Shown one piece after another: positions 15,839-24,765 of a DNA stretch of 38,198 nucleotides. Both the position numbers and the translations under genes were made by a program. Source of the DNA: Salipiger aestuarii (lineage in GTDB: Bacteria; Pseudomonadota; Alphaproteobacteria; Rhodobacterales; Rhodobacteraceae); the NCBI RefSeq assembly GCF_003259905.1, contig NZ_QLMG01000042.1:1-38198 (forward strand), given 5' to 3'. Within the stretch, counting starts at the first letter, position 1; every line of letters begins with the position of its first letter. Below the pieces are notes generated by a model that was not told the origin of the DNA, ran no database searches, and was given only the letters and a program-made list of their open reading frames with translations.

Positions 15839-16336
15839 TCAGGCCGTATCGGCAAGCAACTCGCGCGGAATGACGAAGGCGGCGGCGCGCCCGGTGCCGG
15901 GTTCGAGCGCGGTCCAGTCGCCGATGTCGAACGTGGCGACCAGCGTGGCTCCGGTGGGGTAATCGTCGAAACGCGGATGGCGCGGCGGGGCGGACACCAG
16001 CTCTTCGGCAAAGCCCGCGATACCGGGGTTGTGGCCGATCAGGATGACCGTATCGTCCTGAGCCTTTTGCAGACAGCGCAGCATTGCGCCGGGACCGGCA
16101 TGATACAGACGCTTTTCGAACTTCACCGAAACGTCGAGTTTCAGCCCTGCCAGCGTTTCCCGTGCCCGCGTCGCGGTCGAACACAGGGCAGCGTCGGGCA
16201 AGGTGTCCGTGGCGCGCAGCCAGTCGCCAAGCGCCTCGGCGCTGCGCCGCCCGCGCGCATTCAGCGGACGGTCGTGATCGGGCTGCCCAGCGGCCCAGTC
16301 CGATTTGGCATGGCGCATGAGAACCAATCGTTTCAC
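15839..16336 (-). CDS. sixA: SixA-type phosphohistidine phosphatase
   Basis: A protein of 165 residues, histidine phosphatase superfamily. The N-terminal catalytic LVLMRHAKS carries the nucleophilic His, LNARGRRSAEALG follows, and the second catalytic His is in ILIGHNPG. Relatives remove phosphate from histidine phosphotransfer proteins. The start is taken as the GTG at 16336, which follows GGAG with 7 bases spacing and overlaps the upstream stop (GTGA). Its physiological target here is unknown. Confidence 0.88.
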   Translation of the reverse strand: MKRLVLMRHAKSDWAAGQPDHDRPLNARGRRSAEALGDWLRATDTLPDAALCSTATRARETLAGLKLDVSVKFEKRLYHAGPGAMLRCLQKAQDDTVILIGHNPGIAGFAEELVSAPPRHPRFDDYPTGATLVATFDIGDWTALEPGTGRAAAFVIPRELLADTA

Positions 16337-16989
16337 GCGGGATCTCCTCCGTCTGTGCCGGGCCAGTCTTTCATGAAGGCGTCCATGTGGAAAGACGCCT
16401 GTGCGGGCGGGCGGTGCATCTGCTGTGACAAAGGGCAGGCCCGGCGGGCGAGGCACCCCCCGGTGCGGCACTTGCGTCCCTCAGGGCGGCCTATATGCGC
16501 CCGGCAGGCCGCGACGTCGTAGGGTTTGCCCGGGCGCAGCGCCGCGACAGGGCACGCGGTGGTGCAGGGTCGCGTGGCGCAGACGGTGCAGGGGGAAGGA
16601 CGCCCAGGCGGCAAGGTCAGCCGCGCCGGCAGCGTCACGGCGCCGCGATAGCTTATCAGCAGGCCCGCGGTGTCATGGACCAGCAAGCCGATGGGCGACT
16701 CGAACGCCCGGCGACTTTGCCGCGCCCAGCGTAAAAACGGCGCATAGGGTGGTCCGTCCGATGGAAACGTTGCCCTGCCGCCCCAGGCGCGCGCCAACGC
16801 TCCGATCACCCGTTTCGACCAGCGGTCAAGCGGGTCCGGCGCGGGGCGATGAGCCTCGGGCGAGGCGGCAAAGCGGTGCCAGAACTGCGGTTCGTCGGGG
16901 CCAAGCAAGATCACGGTGGTGGCCCCGTCCGGATGAAAGGCTCCACGAACGATCAGCCCCTGCGCACACGCCTCGGCGTCGCGGCTCAC
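16333..16989 (-). CDS. Ferredoxin-like 4Fe-4S protein
   Basis: A protein of 218 residues. The cluster motif [18 protein letters not shown] (about 133-150) is followed by further Cys residues ([20 protein letters not shown]). The N-terminal ~125 residues have no motif I can name. The arrangement recalls the C-terminal iron-sulfur part of epoxyqueuosine reductase-like proteins, but the cobalamin domain is lacking. It starts at a GTG overlapping the argB stop and ends overlapping sixA, so the three genes are coupled. Function unknown. Confidence 0.75.
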   Translation of the reverse strand: MSRDAEACAQGLIVRGAFHPDGATTVILLGPDEPQFWHRFAASPEAHRPAPDPLDRWSKRVIGALARAWGGRATFPSDGPPYAPFLRWARQSRRAFESPIGLLVHDTAGLLISYRGAVTLPARLTLPPGRPSPCTVCATRPCTTACPVAALRPGKPYDVAACRAHIGRPEGRKCRTGGCLARRACPLSQQMHRPPAQASFHMDAFMKDWPGTDGGDPA

Positions 16990-17879
16990 CCGTTCTCCCG
17001 CACCGGGGAAAGCTCGGCGGATCGGATCAGAGAGCCGGCACCGAGTTCGGTGAACAGCTCAAGCAGACAGGCATTGGGGACGCGCCCGTCAAGGATCACC
17101 ACGGCGCGTACCCCGTCTTCGATCGCCTTGAGCGCGGTTTCGGTCTTGGGGATCATGCCTCCCGCGATGATCCCGTCGGCGATCATGCTGCGGACCTCCT
17201 GGGGCGTCATGGCGGTGACAACCTCACCGGCGGTGTTCTTGACGCCGCTCACATCGGTCAGCAAGAGCAGCCGATCGGCTCGCAAAGCCCCTGCAATGGC
17301 GCCCGCCGCAGTGTCGCCATTCACGTTGTAGGTTTCGGTCACGTTTCGCCCCGTTGCCACGGGGGCGACGACCGGAATGATCCCGGCTGCAAACAGATCG
17401 CGCAGAACCTGCACATTCATTTCGACCGGTTTGCCGACGAACCCCAGTTCCGGATCGTCAGGTTCACAAACGATCAGATCGTCATCCTTGCCCGACAGAC
17501 CGACCGCGCGGCCCCCCTCGTCCATAATAGCCTGCACGATGCGCTTGTTCACGAGACCGGTCAGCACCATCTCGACCACCTCGACGGTGGCTTTATCGGT
17601 GACGCGTTTGCCCCGCACGAAGCGGCTTTCGATGTTCAGCCGCTTGAGCATATCGTTGATCATCGGGCCACCGCCATGCACCACGACCGGATTCACCCCC
17701 ACCTGCCGCATCAGCACGATATCGCGGGCAAATTCCGCCATTGCATCATCGTCGCCCATGGCGTTGCCGCCGAATTTCACGACAACGATCGCGCCGGTGT
17801 AGCGTTGAAGAAACGGAAGTGCCTCGCTGAGCGTGCGGGCGGTGGCGATCCAGTCCTGGTCCATCTTCTGCTTTCTCAT
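16986..17879 (-). CDS. argB: Acetylglutamate kinase
   Basis: A protein of 297 residues that phosphorylates N-acetyl-L-glutamate in arginine synthesis. Features include [10 protein letters not shown] at the nucleotide site, [12 protein letters not shown] for the substrate, [15 protein letters not shown], and [11 protein letters not shown] with the catalytic Lys. The start at 17879 is preferred: GGAAGG precedes it by 9 bases, and the length is normal. A longer frame runs up through the palindromes to 17987 and is unlikely. It heads the argB-ferredoxin-sixA unit, downstream of the engB terminator. Confidence 0.96.
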   Translation of the reverse strand: MRKQKMDQDWIATARTLSEALPFLQRYTGAIVVVKFGGNAMGDDDAMAEFARDIVLMRQVGVNPVVVHGGGPMINDMLKRLNIESRFVRGKRVTDKATVEVVEMVLTGLVNKRIVQAIMDEGGRAVGLSGKDDDLIVCEPDDPELGFVGKPVEMNVQVLRDLFAAGIIPVVAPVATGRNVTETYNVNGDTAAGAIAGALRADRLLLLTDVSGVKNTAGEVVTAMTPQEVRSMIADGIIAGGMIPKTETALKAIEDGVRAVVILDGRVPNACLLELFTELGAGSLIRSAELSPVRENG

Positions 17880-17945
17880 CCGGGGCATCCTTCCGATGCG
17901 GTCGCTGTGCGCATTCCTTGTGTCCGGGATGCGCTGCGCCGACGC

Positions 17946-17969
17946 AAGATCTTTCGTACGAAAGATCTT
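17946..17969. repeat. Perfect 24-bp palindrome centred on TCGTACGA
   Basis: Each arm is AAGATCTTTCGT, with no spacer. It lies between the engB terminator and argB, 20 bases from a second palindrome with the same TCGTACGA centre. There is no T-tract after it in either direction beyond TTT, so a protein-binding or dispersed-repeat role is possible, as is a weaker terminator. Confidence 0.85.
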
Positions 17970-17988
17970 TGGGCACCCCATATGCACC

Positions 17989-18014
17989 GAAAAATCCTCG
18001 TACGAGGATTTTTC
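17989..18014 (-). terminator. Rho-independent terminator of the yidC-MOSC-engB unit
   Basis: A perfect 26-bp palindrome begins one base past the engB stop codon. Its half on either strand is GAAAAATCCTCGT, so the transcript forms a hairpin with GGATTTTTC at its end. The A-tract and T-tract are symmetrical, so it could work in both directions. This is the clearest terminator in the window. Confidence 0.85.
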
Positions 18015-18015
18015 T

Positions 18016-18669
18016 TCAGGGCAGTCCGGCGATGATGGCGCGCAACGTGGCGATGCCCTCGCCCTTTTCCGAACTCGTCAGGACAATTTCGGGGTACGCG
18101 GCGGGGTGTCTGGACAGCCTGTCGCGCACCTGTGTCAGAACCGTGTCACGCTCGGAGTCCCTGATCTTGTCGATCTTGGTCAGAACTGCCTGAAAGGTCA
18201 CGGCTGAGCGGTCGAGCAGGGTCATGATTTCCTCGTCCACAGCCTTGATGCCATGACGCGCGTCGATCAAAACGAAAGCCCGGCGCAGTGAGGCCCGCCC
18301 CGAAAGGTAGTGCTTGAGCAAGCGTTGCCATTTCTCGACCACGGGCAGAGGGGCGTTGGCAAAGCCATAGCCGGGAAGATCGACGAGATAGCCGCTGTCG
18401 CCCAGCAGGAAATAGTTGATTTCCTGGGTCCGCCCCGGAGTGTTCGACGCCCGTGCCAGCGCTTTTCTCCCGGTCAATGCATTGATAAGGCTTGATTTTC
18501 CCACGTTGGATCGACCCGCAAAGCAAACCTCTGGGCGGTCGTCCGGGGGCAGGCCCTCCATCGCGACGACCCCCTTCAGGAAATCCACCGGCCCGGCAAA
18601 AAGCTTGCGCCCGGTCTCGCGTATCGCGCCATCGGGTTCTTCTGCGAGAGGGAAGGGCAGGTTCGTCAT
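18016..18669 (-). CDS. engB: Ribosome biogenesis GTPase EngB/YihA/YsxC
   Basis: A protein of 217 residues, a TRAFAC-class GTPase needed for large ribosomal subunit assembly. G1 is GRSNVGKS (52-59), G2 lies in NTPGRTQ, G3 is DLPGYG (97-102), G4 is TKID (162-165) and G5 near LTSSEKGEG. The start overlaps the MOSC stop by 4 bases (ATGA). A terminator follows the stop directly. Confidence 0.96.
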   Translation of the reverse strand: MTNLPFPLAEEPDGAIRETGRKLFAGPVDFLKGVVAMEGLPPDDRPEVCFAGRSNVGKSSLINALTGRKALARASNTPGRTQEINYFLLGDSGYLVDLPGYGFANAPLPVVEKWQRLLKHYLSGRASLRRAFVLIDARHGIKAVDEEIMTLLDRSAVTFQAVLTKIDKIRDSERDTVLTQVRDRLSRHPAAYPEIVLTSSEKGEGIATLRAIIAGLP

Positions 18670-19406
18670 GGAAGTTGGACCTCGTTGCCGATGCTGATAA
18701 AGCCGCCTGTCACGACCCGGCCGTATACGCCGAAATCGCGATGTCCGAAAGCCGTGTGCAACGCCCGGACCGGTTGTGCGTCACGCAGGCCGCTGACGGG
18801 GTTGGCCTCGGTCGCGCGGCATCGTTCAATCCTGGCGGTGATTTCGATATCGACCGGGCCAATCTTCAGCCGCTTTCCGATCCAGCCGAATTCGGCCCAG
18901 GGGGGAAGCCTCTCAAGGATGAGGTTGCCTCGAAACCGGTCGATCTCCAGCGTTTGGCCCAGGCTGTCAGCCAACGCGTCGAGGCTCGCAAGGCTGAGGA
19001 TCGAGACCTCGGCGCGCCCGTTGTCGGCCATGCCCTGCGCCGGGGCGGCGACAAGATCGCGTGGCGCGGGGCTTGTGTCGGGCCAGATCGGGCGAATCCA
19101 GTTGATCAGGGCGCGACTGTCAGCCGGTGGACGGATGCGCACGTCTGGCAATTGTGGATGTGAGAGGGCAATCCGCCCGTCGGCTTCGGTCCGCGCGCGC
19201 ACCTGCGCAAGCTTCGGCCCGTTGGCAACCACCAGAAAGTTGTTGCGGGGCTGCCATCCCGGCGTATCCGGCGCCCCGGTATGGCGAAGCGCCCATGCCC
19301 GGTCCTGGGGCATGGGCGCTGCACATTCCAGCGTCACCGACCGTAGGGGTTCGGTGCCGATCCCCTTGATCGGATAGCGTTGGATCTGGGCCAGGCGCGC
19401 GGTCAT
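18666..19406 (-). CDS. MOSC-domain protein
   Basis: A protein of 246 residues. An N-terminal MOSC beta-barrel (QRYPIKGIGTEPL, DRAWAL) is followed by the MOSC domain (FRGNLIL, IARI-like ITARIERCRATEANP, with the conserved Cys, then FGVYGRVVTGG). MOSC proteins handle molybdenum-cofactor sulfur chemistry or reduce N-hydroxylated compounds; which applies here is unclear. Overlaps of ATGA with yidC upstream and engB downstream show it is part of that unit. The placement between yidC and engB recurs in Rhodobacteraceae. Confidence 0.9.
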   Translation of the reverse strand: MTARLAQIQRYPIKGIGTEPLRSVTLECAAPMPQDRAWALRHTGAPDTPGWQPRNNFLVVANGPKLAQVRARTEADGRIALSHPQLPDVRIRPPADSRALINWIRPIWPDTSPAPRDLVAAPAQGMADNGRAEVSILSLASLDALADSLGQTLEIDRFRGNLILERLPPWAEFGWIGKRLKIGPVDIEITARIERCRATEANPVSGLRDAQPVRALHTAFGHRDFGVYGRVVTGGFISIGNEVQLP

Positions 19407-21226
19407 TTTTCCTTTGGCGCGTCCTTGGGCGTCTTCTTGAAGCCGGACTTGATGTTGCCGAAGATGTCAGGCTTGTAGCCTTGGCTGCGCATGATCAGGT
19501 ACTGCTGGGTGAACGTGATCGTGTTGTTGGTGATCCAGTACACCACGAGGCCACTGGCAAACCCGCCGAGCATGAACATGAACACCCAAGGCATCCAGGC
19601 AAAAATCATCTTTTGCGTCGGGTCGGCCGGGGCGGGGTTCAGCTTTTGCTGAAGGAACATCGAGATGCCCAGCAGGATCGGCAGGATCCCCACAAAGACC
19701 AGTGCCAGCGTGCTGCCGACTTCGGGTGCGGCCCAGGGCAGCAGGCCGAACAGGTTGTAAAGCGAAGTCGGGTCGGGTGTGCTCAGGTCCTGGAACGGTC
19801 CGAACCAAGGCGCATGACGCAGTTCGAATGCGACAAAGATCACCTTGTAGAGCGAAAAGAAGATCGGGATCTGCAACAGGATCGGCAGGCAGCCCGACGC
19901 CGGGTTGACCTTTTCCTTCTTGTAAAGCGCCATCATCTCCTGCTGAAGCTTCTGTCGGTCATCGCCGGCGCGCTCCTTGAGCTTTTCCATCTCGGGCTGA
20001 AGCTCTTTCATCTTTGCCATCGAGACATAGGATTTGTAGGCAAGCGGGAACAGGATCGCCTTGAGGATCACGGTCAGCGCGATGATCGACCAGCCCATGT
20101 TGCCGATCAACTGATGGAGCTGATGCAGCAGCCAGAAGATCGGTTTGGTCAGGAAAAAGAACCAGCCCCAGTCGATCGAATCGATGAAACGGTCGACGCC
20201 CGCATCCTGGTAGTCGCGGATCGTCTCGTATTCCTTGGCGCCGGTGAACAGCTGGGTCGTGACCTCGGTGCCTTCGCCGGGGGCGAGGGTCACTGTGGGC
20301 TGTACGGCCTCGGTCTGAAAAATGTCGCGGCTTTCGTCGTATTTCGCCACCTGCTTGAACGGCCCCGAAGCCGGGATGAGCGTGGTCATCCAGTAGTGGT
20401 CGGTGAAACCGATCCAGCCGCTTTCGGTCACTTGCGTCACTTCGGCGCGGGCGCCTTCGCTGGCCAGGACGTCCATGTCGGGCATGTCGCCATAGCCGAT
20501 TTCATCGAGCTTGCCGTCGGCCATGGCGACGACGCCCTCGTGCAGGACAAAGAACTTCTTGCGGTCGGCAGGTTCGCCGTGGCGCGCAACGACGCCGTAT
20601 GGCGCCGCGGAAACGGCGGAGTTGCTGCCGTTTTCAACGGCTTGGGTGACGGTGAACATGAAATTGTCGTCGACGCTGACGGTGCGGCGGAACACAAGGC
20701 CCGACGGGCTGTCCCAGCGTAGGGTAACCGGGGTGGCAGTGGACAGCGTTTCGCCCTGTTCAACCGTCCATTCGGTGTTCGGACCGGGAACATCCGCACC
20801 GCCAAGTCCGGCGCCGGGCGCCCATCCGAAGAGCGCGTAATAGGAATGCCCGGTGCCCACCGGTTCGAGAATCTGCACATTCGGCGAGTCGTCGTCGATC
20901 GCGACAGTGTAGTCCTTGAGAACCAGTTCGTCGATGCGTCCGCCGCTCAGCGAGATCGACCCCGAAAGACGCGCGGTTTCGATGGGCAGCCGCGGTGCAT
21001 CCAGTGCGGTTTCGGTGCCGGTCGGGGACTGGGTTGCCGCAGTCTGAGTGGTGCCGGGCGCAATCGCCGGCGTCGATGCGGTGTCCCCTTCGACCGGCTG
21101 GACGGCCGCGGGTTCCGCCTGATCCTGCACCTGCTCCTCTGGGGGCGGGAAGAGCAGGAACCAGATGAGAATCACGACGAAGCTCAGCCCCGTTGCAATG
21201 AGCAGGTTCTTGTTCTGATCGTCCAT
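19403..21226 (-). CDS. yidC: Membrane protein insertase YidC
   Basis: A protein of 607 residues. An N-terminal anchor helix (LLIATGLSFVVILIWFLLF, 8-26) and a Pro/Gln/Thr-rich linker precede the large periplasmic beta domain (about 90-340). The conserved C-terminal insertase region follows (about 350-600): GWSIIALTVILKAILFPL, the coiled cytosolic loop KMKELQPEMEKLKERAG, then GCLPILLQIPIFFSLYKV and WITNNTITFTQQ. It inserts proteins into the inner membrane with or without SecYEG. The start at 21226 gives MDDQNKN, usual for this group; the 20 upstream in-frame codons are not conserved. Confidence 0.97.
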   Translation of the reverse strand: MDDQNKNLLIATGLSFVVILIWFLLFPPPEEQVQDQAEPAAVQPVEGDTASTPAIAPGTTQTAATQSPTGTETALDAPRLPIETARLSGSISLSGGRIDELVLKDYTVAIDDDSPNVQILEPVGTGHSYYALFGWAPGAGLGGADVPGPNTEWTVEQGETLSTATPVTLRWDSPSGLVFRRTVSVDDNFMFTVTQAVENGSNSAVSAAPYGVVARHGEPADRKKFFVLHEGVVAMADGKLDEIGYGDMPDMDVLASEGARAEVTQVTESGWIGFTDHYWMTTLIPASGPFKQVAKYDESRDIFQTEAVQPTVTLAPGEGTEVTTQLFTGAKEYETIRDYQDAGVDRFIDSIDWGWFFFLTKPIFWLLHQLHQLIGNMGWSIIALTVILKAILFPLAYKSYVSMAKMKELQPEMEKLKERAGDDRQKLQQEMMALYKKEKVNPASGCLPILLQIPIFFSLYKVIFVAFELRHAPWFGPFQDLSTPDPTSLYNLFGLLPWAAPEVGSTLALVFVGILPILLGISMFLQQKLNPAPADPTQKMIFAWMPWVFMFMLGGFASGLVVYWITNNTITFTQQYLIMRSQGYKPDIFGNIKSGFKKTPKDAPKEK

Positions 21227-21353
21227 GCGAAACCGCCGCCCTGTCCTTGGAAAGTCACCGCCGGGTTCAACAGGCAGTGCCTGCAAAGGTCAAGCCGATT
21301 CCGGGGCGATTCGGCCTTTTGTGACCAGGAACAGGCTGGGCGGGGTCGGGATG

Positions 21354-22892
21354 TCAGCTCGCACCGCGCCCGAGCTTTTGTGCGCCTGCGATCCGTTCCG
21401 CATGTTGCCCCGCCCAGGCGGCAAGCTGATCTGCGGGCATCGGGCGGGCGATGCCGAAGCCCTGAACGTGGTCACATCCGAGTTGCGACAGCAGCGCATG
21501 TTCCGCCACGCTTTCGACCCCTTCGGCCACGGTTTCAAGCCCGAGCCGGTCGGCCAGCCCCAGAACCGCCGCCAGCATGCGGCGCTGGTCTTCGTCGCGA
21601 TCGACGCGGGTAACAAAGCTTCGGTCGATCTTGAGCCGGTGCACGGTAAACCTGCGCAGCGCGGCGATCGACGCATGCCCTGTGCCGAAGTCATCGAGGT
21701 CGATCTGACATCCAAGCTGCGACAAACCGACGATATTGCGCGCGGTAACCCCCTCGGGGCTGTCGGCGATCACGGTTTCCAGAACTTCGACCCCGAGCCG
21801 CGACGCTGGCATCGCGAAACGGTCCAGTTCCCACTTGATGCGCTCCACCAGATGGGGACTGCGCAGTTCAATGTCGGAAAAATTGACACTTACCCTGGGG
21901 ATGTCGATCCCGGCGGCATCCCAGCCCCGCATCGCGGTCAGGCTGTGTTGCAGCATCACCTCGCTTAGCCGGTCAAGCTGTCTCGCCTGCTCCAGCGCGC
22001 CAAGAAATTCCATGGGGGGCACGATACCCCGTTCGGGGTGGATCCATCTGGCGAGCGCCTCGACCCCGGTGATGCGGCCCGTCGATGTGCAGATCTGGGG
22101 CTGAAACCACGGCTGGATCTGTCCCTTTGTCAGGGCGCGCTCGACTTCATCCAGCAGGGATTTGCGCGCACGGCGTTGTGCACGCATGCTGTCGGACCAG
22201 GCGCGGATCGCCGAAGGCCCCTGCGTCAGTGCCTCGGTCAGGGCGGTTTGGGCGGCTTCCACAAGCTGTGCGCCTGACGGTTTGTCCTGAAAACGCAGCG
22301 AGCCGCAAAACCCGATCGACACCGACAGATAATGCGTTCCGGTTTCGAAGCTGACCGGTTCTTCGAGCGTACGCTGAACGCGGTCCGCCAGCGTCAACAG
22401 CGCCTCAAGGTCAAGACGCGGGGATGGCGCAAGAAGGATCATGAAGCGCGAATCCCCGGTGCGCATCACCTTGTCGCCGCGCTTCATCAGGCCGCGCAGA
22501 CGTTTCAGCAGCGCGCTGCGCAACGCCTGGGCGGCGGCGTCCCCGCTTTGCCGCGCGACACTGTCCAGCCCTTCGGCTTCGACCAGCAGGCAGGCGGTGG
22601 ACAGGTTGACCGCCACCGCGCGATCAATGAGTTGCTGGGCCAGACCGGGGGCGGCAGCGCTGTCGACAAGGTCGGGAAGCGGCGCATCGGGATCAAGCCG
22701 ATTGCGGGCGCCGCTGGAGATGCCGTACAGCGCCGGAAGCCCCAGCGCGATGGCGATCAGCATCATTTCGCCCCCAAGCCAGAACCCGGCAAGGGACAGC
22801 GCGGGAAGAAAGGCAAGCATATGCGCGCCGCGGAGCCATCCGGAGATTTGGGCCCGGCGTCCTGACAGGCCTGCCCTAAGCGTCGAATTCAT
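21354..22892 (-). CDS. EAL-domain c-di-GMP phosphodiesterase with degenerate GGDEF
   Basis: A protein of 512 residues. Two N-terminal membrane helices lie near residues 20-60. A GGDEF-like domain has TGDSRF where GGDEF should be, so it is unlikely to make c-di-GMP. The EAL domain keeps its catalytic set: VEALARW, NFSDIEL, EVLETVI, DDFGTGHAS, KIDRSFV, AEGVES and QGFG. It therefore likely degrades c-di-GMP at the inner membrane. The start at 22892 follows AAGGAAAGG; the ATGs at 22922 and 22916 are less well placed. Confidence 0.92.
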   Translation of the reverse strand: MNSTLRAGLSGRRAQISGWLRGAHMLAFLPALSLAGFWLGGEMMLIAIALGLPALYGISSGARNRLDPDAPLPDLVDSAAAPGLAQQLIDRAVAVNLSTACLLVEAEGLDSVARQSGDAAAQALRSALLKRLRGLMKRGDKVMRTGDSRFMILLAPSPRLDLEALLTLADRVQRTLEEPVSFETGTHYLSVSIGFCGSLRFQDKPSGAQLVEAAQTALTEALTQGPSAIRAWSDSMRAQRRARKSLLDEVERALTKGQIQPWFQPQICTSTGRITGVEALARWIHPERGIVPPMEFLGALEQARQLDRLSEVMLQHSLTAMRGWDAAGIDIPRVSVNFSDIELRSPHLVERIKWELDRFAMPASRLGVEVLETVIADSPEGVTARNIVGLSQLGCQIDLDDFGTGHASIAALRRFTVHRLKIDRSFVTRVDRDEDQRRMLAAVLGLADRLGLETVAEGVESVAEHALLSQLGCDHVQGFGIARPMPADQLAAWAGQHAERIAGAQKLGRGAS

Positions 22893-22956
22893 CGCCACGC
22901 CCTTTCCTTGACGCATTTTCAAGGAGTAGAATTAGAACAAGGAGGTAACCTGCTTC

Positions 22957-23844
22957 TTAACGCAGCACAGGGATGTCATTTTTTTGCCGCTTTTCGGGCT
23001 GCGGGTTTTCAGCGTCGGGGATGTTCAGATCCAGCCCCCTGAAGTCGAACAGCCCTGGGTCAAGCATATGTGACGGACGGATATTCGTCAGCGCCTTGAA
23101 CATCACCTGCCGGCGACCGGGCGCGTTTTTTTCCCATTGATCCAGAATCGCCTTCACCTGCACCCGCTGCAACCCGTCCTGCGACCCGCACAGATCGCAG
23201 GGGATGATCGGATAGTTCAGGGCGCGCGCGAATCGCTCGCAATCGGCCTCGGCCACATGGGCAAGGGGCCGGTAGACGAACAGGTCGCCCTCTTCGTTGA
23301 CCAGCTTGGGCGGCATGGTCGCTAGTCGGCCACCGTGAAAGAGGTTCATGAAAAAGGTTTCCAGGATGTCATCCCGATGATGGCCCAGAACCACGGCGCA
23401 ACAGCCTTCTTCGCGCGCGATGCGGTACAGGTTTCCGCGCCGCAACCGCGAGCAAAGCGCGCAGAACGTGCGCCCTTGGGGCACCTTGTCGACCACGATC
23501 GAATAGGTGTCCTGATATTCGATGCGATGCGGAACGCCCATCTTTTCCAGGAATTCCGGCAAAACGGTCGCCGGAAAGCCCGGCTGCCCCTGATCCAGAT
23601 TGCACGCCAGAATATCGACCGGCAACAGTCCGCGCCATTTCAGCTCGTGCAGCACCGCCAGCAACGTATAGCTGTCCTTGCCGCCCGACAGGCAGACCAG
23701 CCAGCGCGCGCCCGGCTGGACCATGCCATAGTGTTCGATCGCCTCGCGCGTGTTCTGCACGATGCGTTTGCGCAGCTTCTTGAATTCGGTGCTCTTGGGA
23801 GCGCCGTGAAAAAGCGGGTGAATATCGTCGCCATCGTCATGCAT
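22957..23844 (-). CDS. ttcA: tRNA 2-thiocytidine(32) synthetase TtcA
   Basis: A protein of 295 residues that thiolates C32 of certain tRNAs using ATP and an iron-sulfur cluster. Visible: PP-loop SGGKDS (53-58), and the two CxxC pairs CALC (128/131) and CDLC (216/219) that hold the cluster. The start at 23844 (MHDDGDD) follows AAAGG; 32 upstream in-frame codons lack conservation. It sits between yidD and the EAL gene, on the same strand, interrupting the usual yidD-yidC adjacency. Confidence 0.94.
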   Translation of the reverse strand: MHDDGDDIHPLFHGAPKSTEFKKLRKRIVQNTREAIEHYGMVQPGARWLVCLSGGKDSYTLLAVLHELKWRGLLPVDILACNLDQGQPGFPATVLPEFLEKMGVPHRIEYQDTYSIVVDKVPQGRTFCALCSRLRRGNLYRIAREEGCCAVVLGHHRDDILETFFMNLFHGGRLATMPPKLVNEEGDLFVYRPLAHVAEADCERFARALNYPIIPCDLCGSQDGLQRVQVKAILDQWEKNAPGRRQVMFKALTNIRPSHMLDPGLFDFRGLDLNIPDAENPQPEKRQKNDIPVLR

Positions 23845-24543
23845 GGGCCAGCCTTTACGAGAGCGGCGCCGATCCGGCAAGGCTCCCTGCGCGCTGTGTC
23901 GTGATGTTCTCGTGAAAGCAGTTCGTATGAAGGGGGACACGATGGAACGCGTCTTTATGGCTCGCGCCGGGGGACGGAAACGAACCTTCGGCCCGTCACT
24001 TCGGGGCGGCGCCGGAAAAATCCAGGGATATTGGCGGCGACCGGCGCATGTCGGGGACCGACGGGGTAAAAGCAGCTTTCCAAAGACGCCAGGGGCGGGA
24101 CGTCGCCCCCTGACCAGCCGCGCCCCCGACTTTTACGTTCACGGGCTCTACAATGCGCAAAGTTCGGTGCTGGAACGGCATTGCAAGATCAACAAGGGGC
24201 CGCGTTCGCAGAGCATCAACAAGGCGGCGTCGGCGTTGACCGGCCCGGTGCGGATTCGGCGTTGACCCAGCTTGAAGTGCGAATGGATGCGAAACAGTCA
24301 GCCTTTCGGGGGGGGGGCGACGGCATGACCACATTCTCGGCGGGGCTTAGCACCGGAGTGACGGTGCGACGTGCCTGGGCCGTCCCATTTCATGGGGTTC
24401 ATGCGGGGCGCGGGGAATTCTATGACGCGGGAGCGGAAGGACATGTTCCGCGCCATCCCGGGGCGCCATGATCGACGTGAATTCCCGTCGCGTCGGGGCG
24501 GGTTATCGGCGGGGGCAACCTGATGCCGGGGCGCCGCCGGGCG
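23845..24543. other. 0.7-kb region without a convincing gene between yidD and ttcA
   Basis: No recognisable protein is present in any frame. A plus-strand frame from the ATG at 23942 to a stop at 24265 (108 codons, ending INKAASALTGPVRIRR) has an acceptable ribosome site and locally plausible codon use, but no family I know. A hairpin GGGGCG-GGACGT-CGCCCC lies at 24092-24109. A run of ten G lies at 24308-24317. The region may hold decayed genes or an untranslated RNA. Confidence 0.4.
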
Positions 24544-24765
24544 TCAGTCGGGCACGTTGTCGATGCCGCTGCCGCCCCAGGGGTGGCAGCGCAGGATGCG
24601 CCGGGCGGCGAGCCAGCCGCCCCTGAAGGCGCCGTGGGTCGCAAGCGCCTCCAGCGCGTAGGCGGAACAGGTGGGTTGAAAGCGGCAGCCATGGCCGACC
24701 CAGGGCGACCAGAGCAGCCGGTAGGCGCGCACCGGCAGGGCCAGCAGATGCGCAAGCGGACTCAT
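24544..24765 (-). CDS. yidD: Membrane protein insertion efficiency factor YidD
   Basis: A protein of 73 residues. The family core GCRFQPTCSAYALEAL and LRCHPWGGSGID are intact. It has an amphipathic N-terminus, so it associates with the inner face of the membrane and assists YidC-dependent insertion. The start overlaps the rnpA stop by 4 bases (ATGA). Confidence 0.95.
   Translation of the reverse strand: MSPLAHLLALPVRAYRLLWSPWVGHGCRFQPTCSAYALEALATHGAFRGGWLAARRILRCHPWGGSGIDNVPD

Noticed and set aside
17880-17987. N-terminal extension of argB to 17987
   Set aside because: It would translate through the palindromes next to the terminator, lacks a ribosome site and makes the protein longer than the family.
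22931-22960. AACAAGGAGGTAACC between ttcA and the EAL gene, resembling a strong ribosome site
   Set aside because: It lies on the plus strand, where no start codon or gene follows.
24181-24471. 96-codon frame on the plus strand running across the G10 run
   Set aside because: It has no ribosome site, no motif, and Gly/Ala/Arg-biased composition; kept only as part of the unexplained region.
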